DNA of 21,555 nt from JANRKN01 sp033763435 (GTDB lineage: Bacteria > Planctomycetota > Phycisphaerae > Phycisphaerales > UBA1924): contig JANRKN010000116.1 of the NCBI GenBank assembly GCA_033763435.1, positions 1 through 21,555 on the forward strand. The letters are read 5' to 3'. This document shows positions 1 to 7,668 of this stretch, in pieces (positions within the stretch are counted from its first letter, which is position 1; every line of letters begins with the position of its first letter). Below the pieces are notes generated by a model. It saw nothing but the letters and a program-made list of their open reading frames with translations, was not told the origin of the DNA and did no database searches. A program made the position numbers and the translations under genes.

Positions 1-1194
1 GGAGGGTCCTCGATGGTGACCAGCCTCGGGGGTGCGCTCGATGTCTTCGGCCAGCTTCGCACCGCTTCGAACGCCTCCGCCGATCTCAGCGCCGATTCCT
101 TCCGCCTGGGCTCGCGCGGCATCCTCACCGCACGCACCGGATCCTCGCTCACCATCAACGCGCCCGTCGCCAACCTCGACGGCCAGACGCGCCTGGAACA
201 GAACGCCTCCATGACCTTCGCCGGCAGCGCCACGGCCATCGGACCCACCACCGCGAATCTCAACGCCTCGCTCACCGCGGGCGGAACCTTCACCAACCTC
301 GACACCTTCACCATCACCAGCGGCACCATCTCCGCGCCGCTGTTCTTCAACCGCGATGCCGCCAACATCTTCGGCACGTCCGCGCTGTTTGGTTCCTACA
401 CCAACGACGCCGGCGCCACCACCACCATCCGCTCCGGCACGCTCTTTGTCTTCGGCAGCCTCACCAACAACGGCACGATCGTCGGCACCATCTGCGCCGG
501 CTGCGCGGGCTCGCCCCCCACGCTCGACCTCACCGGCTCGCTCGTGCTGGGCCCCGACGCCAACCTCACCATGCCCTTCGTCGACGCGCTGGTCCGCCTC
601 GGCGGCAACTTCGACGCCGCGATCAACAACAACACCCGCTACGACATGGCCCGCGCGATCCTGCAGCTCGAAGGCACCGGCGCGCCGCAGACCCTCGAGG
701 CCATGAGCCTCGACCGCGGCCAGGACCCCACCGCCCTCGACCGCACCATCGCGGGCAACTTCCCGATCGGCACCCTCCGCGTCGGCCCCAACCCCTCGCT
801 CGTGCGGACCGTTGACACCCGCGACAACGACGGCCAGCCCGGCTGCGAAGCGATCTACGTCGACACGCTGATCATCGAGGCGGGCTCCACGCTCGACACC
901 AGCGCCTGTGTCACGATCTACTACAACACGCTGGTGAACAACGGCACCGTCACCGACGAAACGAAGCTCGTCCCGATCGAGCCCTGCGCGGCCGACTTCG
1001 ACGGCTCGGGGTTCCTCGACTCCGACGACTTCGTGTTCTATCTCGATCAGTTCACGCTCGGCTGCGTGGGCCCGGGCGAGGACGTCTTCGGCGCCAACCC
1101 CAGCTGCGTCAAGAGCGCGGACTTCGATCAGTCCGGGTTCGTCGACGTCGATGACTTCGTCGCGTACCTCGCCGCGTTCGAAGTCGGCTGCTGA
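1..1194 (+). CDS. Secreted beta-repeat protein, C-terminal part, with GC-type dockerin tail (5' partial)
   Basis: The reading frame is open from base 1, so the start lies outside the window and 397 residues are visible. The body is rich in Gly, Thr, Asn, Ala and Ser, with recurring phrases such as LTNNGTI, LVNNGTV and LDLTGSL. This is the style of beta-helix or autotransporter-like surface proteins. The last ~70 residues hold two EF-hand-like dockerin repeats (ADFDGSGFLDSDDF and ADFDQSGFVDVDDF), each followed by a short helix, and the protein ends FEVGC. Such Gly-Cys-ending dockerin modules are known from secreted Phycisphaerae proteins, where they are thought to mediate attachment or assembly at the cell surface. 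The tail matches that of the protease ending at 16498. The ligand or function of the body cannot be read from the sequence. The family call for the tail is firm; a structural or adhesive role is inferred. Confidence 0.8.
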   Translation, partial: GGSSMVTSLGGALDVFGQLRTASNASADLSADSFRLGSRGILTARTGSSLTINAPVANLDGQTRLEQNASMTFAGSATAIGPTTANLNASLTAGGTFTNLDTFTITSGTISAPLFFNRDAANIFGTSALFGSYTNDAGATTTIRSGTLFVFGSLTNNGTIVGTICAGCAGSPPTLDLTGSLVLGPDANLTMPFVDALVRLGGNFDAAINNNTRYDMARAILQLEGTGAPQTLEAMSLDRGQDPTALDRTIAGNFPIGTLRVGPNPSLVRTVDTRDNDGQPGCEAIYVDTLIIEAGSTLDTSACVTIYYNTLVNNGTVTDETKLVPIEPCAADFDGSGFLDSDDFVFYLDQFTLGCVGPGEDVFGANPSCVKSADFDQSGFVDVDDFVAYLAAFEVGC

Positions 1195-1275
1195 GAAGAA
1201 GGCTTCGGGCAGTGGGCAGTTGGCACCGCTTGACTCAGAGCCGGCAAGCCCCGGCGCCCGAGGGCTGTTCCTCGC

Positions 1276-1566
1276 TCAGAACGGCGCGGGCTCGCGGTCG
1301 TCCTCGTCCTCGTCGTTCTGCGCGGGCCTGGGCTGGCCGGCCTCGGAGCGTTCGAGGTCCTTGTTGAGGGTCTCGACGCGCTGCTCGGCCATTTGCAGGA
1401 TCTCCCGGCACGCGCGGATCATCCGCACGCCGCGCTCGTGCTCAGCGAGCGCCTGCTCCAGACCCACCTCGCCGCGCTCGATGCGCTCGACGATCGCCTC
1501 GATCTGCTCGAGCATGGTCTCGAAGCTGTCCGTCGCCCCACCGGTCTGTCCTCGCTCGCTCGCCAT
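1276..1566 (-). CDS. xseB: Exodeoxyribonuclease VII small subunit
   Basis: This 96-residue protein matches the XseB family (usually 70-90 residues). Its core, FETMLEQIEAIVERIERGEV followed by GLEQALAEHERGVRMIRACR, is the two-helix coil that wraps the large subunit, followed by the conserved stretch around QRVETLNKD. The tail is acidic (EDEDDREPAP). Exonuclease VII degrades single-stranded DNA to short oligonucleotides in the cytoplasm and acts in mismatch repair and damage tolerance. The ATG at 1566 was chosen because the frame upstream of it has no family similarity, although it stays open to 1815. No clear Shine-Dalgarno site is seen. In most genomes xseB sits directly after xseA. Here xseA ends at 2472, on the same strand, with an opposite-strand gene between them. 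Confidence 0.92.
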   Translation of the reverse strand: MASERGQTGGATDSFETMLEQIEAIVERIERGEVGLEQALAEHERGVRMIRACREILQMAEQRVETLNKDLERSEAGQPRPAQNDEDEDDREPAPF

Positions 1567-1604
1567 GCCCAACAGTACGCGCGAGGGCGGCCGGATCGGG
1601 GTAG

Positions 1605-1742
1605 GTCGGCGCTCCGAGCCGACACGTGGCTGGGTGGCACGGGTTGAGCGGGCTGGGTCGCTCAGGCTTTGTTTAGGCGTCCGCAGACGCAGAGATTGCC
1701 CCGAGTCTCGGCCTGCATATGGGTTCTCTCGCGACGCGAGAG
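1605..1742. repeat. Cluster of four short GC-rich palindromes
   Basis: The gap between xseB and the orphan gene holds four inverted repeats in about 140 bases. They are GTCGGC/GCCGAC (1605-1623), GCGTC/GACGC (1677-1690), CCGAG-T-CTCGG (1701-1711) and the perfect CTCTCGCG-A-CGCGAGAG (1726-1742). Each could form a small hairpin on either strand. No U-tract follows any of them, so they are not classic terminators, and no tRNA-like cloverleaf was found. They may be regulatory structures, protein-binding sites or remnants of the event that separated xseA from xseB. Confidence 0.5.
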
Positions 1743-1827
1743 GACTGACTTGAGCGACTTCCGCTTGATCCGTTCCTCGGGCCCGATGCGCGAGAGTGTG
1801 CTCCACGCAAGCCAACTACGGTCTTGC

Positions 1828-1833
1828 TATCCT
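1828..1833 (+). promoter_or_regulatory. Possible -10 element of the orphan gene
   Basis: TATCCT lies 6 bases upstream of the ATG at 1840. No Shine-Dalgarno sequence precedes that ATG. If this is the -10 box, transcription would begin at or next to the start codon and the mRNA would be leaderless. No convincing -35 partner was identified, so the call is weak. Confidence 0.25.
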
Positions 1834-1839
1834 TAGACT

Positions 1840-2313
1840 ATGTCGACAAACGCGTGGCTTATCCTCATGTCTTGGGAGAATTCGAACCTTGAAAGGAAGT
1901 GGGCAGAAAAGCATTCCACACACTTCTACTCAATCCCAAAGGGGCACAAGCATCCGATGAAGGGCGACATCCTTTACGGGCGGGTCATGAGCGAAGGTGC
2001 TGTAGACGGTGGATGGCTTGTCTGCCGTGCCGAAGCGGTCTCCGGACTGATCGAGCGGCCCGCACAATATCCACCACCCACCAATCGAAAGGGCAAGACG
2101 AAGGCCAGGTCTCGAACAGCGCAAGGGATCGAGTTTGCCGACGTTCAATGGATAGCTGACTTCAATCTTTCTGACACCGAACTGAGAAGCAGGGGCATCG
2201 AACTTCCCGACGGAACAGAAGGAGCTCACGCGTTGCCGATTGATAGCGCCGATGTCGTGAAACTCGCTGAGTGCTTCAACGAGTTTCTTCACAATCCCTC
2301 GACCGCAACCTAG
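1840..2313 (+). CDS. Orphan protein of unknown function, AT-richer than its surroundings
   Basis: This 157-residue protein is not recognised. It has no signal peptide or membrane segment. Its N-terminal half (WLILMSWENSNLERKW, then ILYGRVMSEG and GGWLVCRAEAV) reads like alternating beta strands with several tryptophans, which would suit a small PUA/EVE-like fold, but that is only an impression. A basic linker (NRKGKTKARSRT) precedes an acidic C-terminal half. Two sampled 60-base lines inside the gene have 27 and 30 G+C, against roughly 70-78% in neighbouring genes, and codon use is correspondingly different. It lies on the opposite strand to xseA and xseB and separates them, which suggests recent acquisition. 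The start at 1840 gives the longest frame; ATG 1867 is an alternative. The coding call is supported by the composition shift and by the reading frame spanning most of the AT-richer segment. Confidence 0.6.
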   Translation: MSTNAWLILMSWENSNLERKWAEKHSTHFYSIPKGHKHPMKGDILYGRVMSEGAVDGGWLVCRAEAVSGLIERPAQYPPPTNRKGKTKARSRTAQGIEFADVQWIADFNLSDTELRSRGIELPDGTEGAHALPIDSADVVKLAECFNEFLHNPSTAT

Positions 2314-2471
2314 GCGCGGCCGTTGCGTTTGCCCGAGTCTTGATTCTCGACCTAGCGGTCGACTGCAATGGCCTTGTCAGGCATTTGCGCTCACCTCGTG
2401 CATGCACTACCTTTGCACCGCTTGGCCCAAGCGCCAAGCCGTGGCACCCAAGGCGCGCACGATCAGCCCGC
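2314..2471. other. Gap between the convergent orphan gene and xseA
   Basis: This 158-base stretch has no credible gene. It contains one possible hairpin, GCTTGG/CCAAGC (2420-2439, 8-base loop), without a following T-run on either strand. Base composition returns from AT-richer to GC-rich across it, so the right edge of the foreign-looking segment probably lies here. Confidence 0.4.
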
Positions 2472-3995
2472 TCACTCCCCGCCGAACAGCCCCGGCCCGC
2501 TCGGCTCTTCGCGCTTGCGTTTAGCGGGCCTGAGGGGTTCGACCTTGGCACCTTCGACGACCGAGCGGACGCTGCCGCCCGCGAGCCGCGTGGTCAGGGT
2601 CTGGCCAGGCCGAACGTCGCCGGGGGCGCGCACGACGCCGCCGTCCTCGCGCAGCGTGACGGAGAAGCCGCGGTTGAGGACACTCTCGGGCCCCACGGCG
2701 CGGAGTTGTTTCTCGAGCGAATCGAGCCTTGCGAGCGCCGACGAACACCGCGTTGAGCTCGCGCGCGCGAGCGCCGCGGATTCTTGAGCAACAAGCGCCC
2801 GATCGTGCGCGAGGCGCGCGGGCAGCGCGCGGGCGAGGCGGCTGGTCGCGAGGCTCAGGCGTTCGCGCATGCGTGCGAGCACGGCCTGGGGTTTCTGGCG
2901 TTCGACGCGGAGCGCGAGCCGATCGAGCCGCGCGAGCGCCGTGCCGATCCGCCGCTGCGTCGCGTTGACCAGCCGCGTGCCCAGCAGGTGCACATCGCGC
3001 GCGGCGTGCGTCGCTGCGCCCTCGGAGGCGGTTCCGAGCCTGCGCGCCAGCGACGTGAGCTGGCGCGCGAGCGCGGCCGAATCGGGCGTGACGCGCATCG
3101 CGGCCTGCGTGGGCGTCGCGGCGCGTTCGTCGGCGACGAGCTCCGCGAGCGTTGTGTCCGTCTCGTGCCCGATCGCGGCGACGACCGGCACGGCGCACTC
3201 CACGATCGCGCGGGCGACCTCGCGGTCGTTGAAGCACCAGAGGTCTTCCATCGAGCCACCGCCGCGGGTCACGACGATCGCGTCGACGCCCAGGCGCGCG
3301 TGATTCCGCGACAGACTCCTGATCGCGCGGGCGATCTCGGGCGCCGCGCCCTCGCCCTGCACGCGCACGTCGGCGACGAGCACGCCCACGGCCGGGCATC
3401 GGCGGTTCATCGTGACGAGCACGTCGGCCAGCGCCGCGCCCGTGCGGCTCGTGACCACCGCGACGCGCCGGGGAAACACGGGCAGCCGACGCTTGCGCGC
3501 GGGGTCGAGCCAGCCCAGCGCGCGCAGCTCTTCGACCAGCGCCTTGAGCTGCTCGGCGAGCGTGCCCGCGCCCGCGGGCTCGATGCGCGTGACGACGAAC
3601 GTGACCTTCCCGCCCGGCGCGTAGAACTCGGGCTTGGCGGTGATGATCACCGACTGCCCGTTCTCGGGTCTGAAGGGCGCGCGCTTGGCGACGCTCGCGA
3701 ACATCGCGCACGAGACCACCGCGTCGGCGTCCTTGAGGTCAAAGTACCAGTGCGTGCGGTCGCGAAAGCCGCTGACCTCGCCCCGCACACGCACCGAGGC
3801 GGGAAACCCCGCGCGGATCGAGCGGTCCAGCCGCTGCGCCACGGCCGAGACGCTCAGCGCGTCGTCAGGCTTTGCGCCTTCGCTGGGCTTGTCGACCGGC
3901 GGCGCAGTCGGAGGCACAGTGGGCGGCGGCGGTGCGGGTGGTGTGAGGGGCGGCGACGGGATCAGCTCCGGCTGCGCAGCGCGCGCGACCGCCAT
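2472..3995 (-). CDS. xseA: Exodeoxyribonuclease VII large subunit
   Basis: XseA is the catalytic and DNA-binding subunit of exonuclease VII, a cytoplasmic single-strand-specific nuclease. From the ATG at 3995 the protein has 507 residues. A Pro-rich N-terminal linker (about 1-45) is followed by the OB-fold (about 46-140, with GEVSGF and HWYFDLKDADA). The catalytic domain contains VTSRTGAA (181-188), the family motif GGGSMEDLWCFND (245-257) and GHETDTTLAELVADERAATP (276-295). A long Arg/Ala coiled-coil region and a C-terminal barrel segment follow. Frames beginning with GTG at 4055 or 4097 are possible. The 4097 start falls inside the terminator hairpin at 4080-4108, so it is unlikely, and neither other start has a clear ribosome site. 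The family is usually 400-460 residues; the excess is the proline-rich leader. The partner xseB is 905 bases downstream instead of adjacent. Confidence 0.93.
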   Translation of the reverse strand: MAVARAAQPELIPSPPLTPPAPPPPTVPPTAPPVDKPSEGAKPDDALSVSAVAQRLDRSIRAGFPASVRVRGEVSGFRDRTHWYFDLKDADAVVSCAMFASVAKRAPFRPENGQSVIITAKPEFYAPGGKVTFVVTRIEPAGAGTLAEQLKALVEELRALGWLDPARKRRLPVFPRRVAVVTSRTGAALADVLVTMNRRCPAVGVLVADVRVQGEGAAPEIARAIRSLSRNHARLGVDAIVVTRGGGSMEDLWCFNDREVARAIVECAVPVVAAIGHETDTTLAELVADERAATPTQAAMRVTPDSAALARQLTSLARRLGTASEGAATHAARDVHLLGTRLVNATQRRIGTALARLDRLALRVERQKPQAVLARMRERLSLATSRLARALPARLAHDRALVAQESAALARASSTRCSSALARLDSLEKQLRAVGPESVLNRGFSVTLREDGGVVRAPGDVRPGQTLTTRLAGGSVRSVVEGAKVEPLRPAKRKREEPSGPGLFGGE

Positions 3996-4071
3996 CCGCT
4001 TGGGGTCAAACTTGGGTCGGGCGGGTTCGGGCCGGGCTGGGCGCTCGTCAGGCACGCGAAAAGGATACCCC

Positions 4072-4108
4072 AAAAACGACCGTCCCCCCCGGTGCACAGG
4101 GGGGACGG
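4072..4108 (-). terminator. Rho-independent terminator of the 4143-4907 gene
   Basis: Reading leftward, a perfect 10-bp stem (CCGTCCCCCC at 4080-4089 with GGGGGGACGG at 4099-4108) encloses a 9-base loop. Three bases later comes TTTTT (complement of 4072-4076). It lies 34 bases past the stop of the secreted-protein gene, the standard position for an intrinsic terminator. It also overlaps the farthest possible xseA start (4097), which argues for a start at 4055 or 3995 and for a separate xseA promoter close by. Confidence 0.8.
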
Positions 4109-4142
4109 CCTCACGGACGCATCACACAGTCCTTGAATGTCG

Positions 4143-4907
4143 TTACTTGGTCACCACGCGGATCACGCCGCTCGCCCCACCCGCCCGCGCTTCGGGCGCG
4201 CTCAGGCTCTTCTCAAGCCGCGCGATCATCGCGGGCGTCGCCGCGTGCGGAACGCTCACGCGCGTCGCTTCGCCGGGCGCAAAGCGCGTCGGCCTCGCGT
4301 CGACCCGCTGGCGCGCGCGGAACTTGGTCACCTCGGGCGAGAGCTCCAGCACCGCGCGCGGCTCGGGCAGGCCCGAACGAACCGCCGGGGGCTTGGAACG
4401 CAGGATCGTCGCGTCGCTCGGCACCGTGCCCGAGGTCTGGAGCGTGTTGCGGAACTCACGCACCGCGCCGACGTAGCCGTTCTCGCGGAGCCACTGCTCC
4501 CGCGCCTCGCGGACCTGCTTGATCTCGCTGGGGAGCGCGACGTTGAAGTCGAGCCTCACGCTCTCGTCGGGCTGATCGATCCAGGGGCTGAAGGCGACGA
4601 GGCGGTTCTTGGGTCCGACGCGGACATAGACGAGCGAGGCGTCGGTCTCGGCCGCGCCGTACGCCGCGGGGCCCTGCGCGGGCCAGCCCAGACGCTGAGG
4701 CAGCGGCTGCCCGCCGAGGACGGAGCGCGAGATCCACTCGGGGCCCGTGACGACCTGCGAGGTGTGCTCGACGACGGTGTTGACGGCATAGGGCGGGATC
4801 GTGGTGAGCAGGCGCCCGTGGCTCGTCACCGCCGGGCCGGCCTGCGCCGCGCCCGAGAAAGCCGCACCCGCCACCACCATCACGCCAAGGAACGACGCGC
4901 GATCCAT
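4143..4907 (-). CDS. Secreted protein of unknown function
   Basis: The ATG at 4907 gives 254 residues and is preceded by GAGAGG at a suitable distance. The N-terminus MDRASFLGVMVVAGAAFSGA followed by AQA is a plausible signal peptide with cleavage after AQA, so the protein is exported. The mature part has no repeats or membrane spans that I can see. It contains a beta-rich stretch (ASLVYVRVGPKNRLVAFSPW), a helical segment around EIKQVREAREQWLRENGY, and a basic, Pro/Ala-rich C-terminus ending GVIRVVTK. I do not recognise the family. The frame upstream of 4907 stays open but is low-complexity and lacks a signal sequence, so the shorter start is preferred. The gene stands alone: 166 bases from the upstream glycosyltransferase, with its own terminator at 4072-4108. 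Confidence 0.75.
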   Translation of the reverse strand: MDRASFLGVMVVAGAAFSGAAQAGPAVTSHGRLLTTIPPYAVNTVVEHTSQVVTGPEWISRSVLGGQPLPQRLGWPAQGPAAYGAAETDASLVYVRVGPKNRLVAFSPWIDQPDESVRLDFNVALPSEIKQVREAREQWLRENGYVGAVREFRNTLQTSGTVPSDATILRSKPPAVRSGLPEPRAVLELSPEVTKFRARQRVDARPTRFAPGEATRVSVPHAATPAMIARLEKSLSAPEARAGGASGVIRVVTK

Positions 4908-5073
4908 GCCACGCCTCTCTTCAGTTGTGCGCCCCGCGTTCCTGCGGCGCGCTGTCCCCGGGCCCTCTGCGAAAGCCCTCTGAACAGAGAGTGCAACACA
5001 AACCCCGGATTGCCAGCAAACAGCGCCCGCGCACGCCTCAAGCCCGGCCCGCAACGCACCGTCCGCGCCGTTA

Positions 5074-6300
5074 TCAGACCATCGCCGAGGCCCGCGCCGC
5101 ACGACCGGCCTCAACCGCCGGCGCGAGCGACTGATAGACCTCGGTCACCGCGCGGATGTGGTCGCTCGCCCGGCGCTGCTCGCGCACGTAGCGCCAGCCG
5201 CCGCGGGCGATCTCTCTCGCGCGCTCGGGCGCGACGATCAATTCACCCACCGCGCGGGCCCAGGGCGCGCCCGTCAGCCTCGGGCCCGACCAACCGCCCG
5301 GCGCCGAGACCTCGGGCGCGACGCACACGCACGTGAGGCCGTCCTGCAGCGCGGCGTTCAGCGGGTCCTCGGCCGCGACCACCGCGACGCCCGCGCCCAT
5401 CGCGTCGAGCACCACGCTCCGCTGTTCGCCCCCGCCCTCGGGCACCACGAGCACGTCGCCCGCGAGCACCAGATCACGCCGACCTTCCAAGTCTTCGATC
5501 AGCGAGACTCGCGGCACAAGGCCCAGGCGCCTGATCTCACTCCACAGCCCTGCGCGCTCGCACGCGTTCGCGTCCATGAAGATCATCACGTCGTCGCGCT
5601 GACGCGCCACCGTCGCCAAACCCCGCACGAGCGACTGGTACAGCCCCGCCTCGCGCCCGGAGCCCACGACCATGACGCCGATGCTGCGCCCCTCGCGGAA
5701 GATCGCCCGCGGCTCAGGCGCGGCATGTACGCCCCAGGGCGCAACGCGCACCCGCGGCGCGCGCGGGCCCCCTCGACTGTCGCTGTCACTGCCACCGCCC
5801 AGGCCCAGGCTCACGAGCCGCTCCAGATGCGGATCGGGCGCGACAAGCACCGTCGGCACGGCCGCACCCTCGCGCGGATTACTGCGCACCGCGCGCCCGG
5901 CGAGCCCCGCACGCCAGACCTCGAGCACGAGCCCGGCGCCCGCCTGTTCCGCGACGGCCGCGCCCAGGTCCCACGCCCCGCCGCCGAAGACGTGGACGAC
6001 GTCGGGCTCGCTCGCCCCCAGGCCCGAATCGCTTAGCCCACGCCGGGCGTCGAGCAGTTCGTCCGCGCGACGCAGCGTCGCCAGCAGCCGACGCGCCCGC
6101 GCACGCACCGTCCAGGGCAGGCCGGAGTCTTCGTACGTCACGGCCTGGGCGAACAGCTCGGCATCGAACCGCGACGCGACGCGCGCAGGGATCGCCCGTG
6201 CGACGCGGTCGCCCTCCGCGGCCAGACCCATCTCCAGCCGCGAGATCAGCGATCGCTCGTGCAGCGCAAACAGGGCGTCGGTCAGGATCAATACCCGCAC
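5074..6300 (-). CDS. GT4-like glycosyltransferase (group 1)
   Basis: The 408-residue protein has the two-Rossmann layout of GT-B glycosyltransferases. The N-terminal strand is VLILTDALF, with PDVVHVFGGGAWDLG (99-113) in the acceptor domain. The C-terminal donor domain runs from IGVMVVGSGREAGLYQSLV (207-225) to the signature VVPEGGGEQRSVVLDAMGAG (285-304) followed by VAVVA. This resembles the GT4 donor-site EX7E region, but the usual first Glu is Gly291 and the second is Asp299, so catalytic competence is not certain. GT4 enzymes transfer sugars from nucleotide donors to glycans or lipids at the cytoplasmic face of the membrane. The start is a GTG at 6300 with no clear ribosome site; the MRVLILTDALF beginning fits the family. 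It is not in an obvious glycan cluster, so the substrate cannot be inferred. Confidence 0.8.
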   Translation of the reverse strand: MRVLILTDALFALHERSLISRLEMGLAAEGDRVARAIPARVASRFDAELFAQAVTYEDSGLPWTVRARARRLLATLRRADELLDARRGLSDSGLGASEPDVVHVFGGGAWDLGAAVAEQAGAGLVLEVWRAGLAGRAVRSNPREGAAVPTVLVAPDPHLERLVSLGLGGGSDSDSRGGPRAPRVRVAPWGVHAAPEPRAIFREGRSIGVMVVGSGREAGLYQSLVRGLATVARQRDDVMIFMDANACERAGLWSEIRRLGLVPRVSLIEDLEGRRDLVLAGDVLVVPEGGGEQRSVVLDAMGAGVAVVAAEDPLNAALQDGLTCVCVAPEVSAPGGWSGPRLTGAPWARAVGELIVAPERAREIARGGWRYVREQRRASDHIRAVTEVYQSLAPAVEAGRAARASAMV

Positions 6301-6339
6301 AGGTTCATTGTCGGGCGGATCCGCGCCGGGGCAAGAGGA

Positions 6340-6490
6340 AAAGTGGTCGAGTGGTCGAGTCGAAGGGTGGCGCAGTGACGCAGTGGCACAGAGACAGAGT
6401 GAAGAGCGGAGACCCAGGGGCCTCGACGCTCAAAGCGCCTGATCTCTTCACTGCGCCACTGCGCCACTTGGCCACTTGAACACTTGAACA
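6340..6490. repeat. Long imperfect inverted repeat of AAGTG/GTGGCGCAGTG units
   Basis: The left arm (6340-6406) contains AGTGGTCGAGTGGTCGAG, then GTGGCGCAGTGACGCAGTGG, then GTGAAGAG. The right arm (6444-6490), read on the other strand, contains AAGTGTTCAAGTGTTCAAG, then GTGGCGCAGTGGCGCAGTG, then GTGAAGAG. The arms pair over most of their length and could fold into one large hairpin. Each arm is itself made of short direct repeats of 8-9 bases. It begins 3 bases past the stop of the importer ATPase gene and ends about 40 bases before the glycosyltransferase start. A role as transcription barrier or mRNA 3'-end stabiliser for the importer operon is likely but inferred. Confidence 0.65.
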
Positions 6491-6492
6491 CT

Positions 6493-7656
<1,164 letters not shown>

Positions 7657-7668
7657 GGTGGATGGCCT

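Noticed and set aside
1600..1742. Possible tRNA or structured RNA in the gap with palindromes
   Set aside because: No acceptor/T-loop pattern (GGTTCGA-like with matching stems) or CCA end could be traced; only isolated short hairpins.
1840..2313. Insertion sequence or transposon as the cause of the xseA-xseB split
   Set aside because: No transposase motif, terminal inverted repeats or target duplication could be found by eye.
2784..4136. A 450-codon open frame on the + strand opposite xseA
   Set aside because: XseA motifs on the - strand are unambiguous, and this frame is Arg/Ala/His-rich without any motif.
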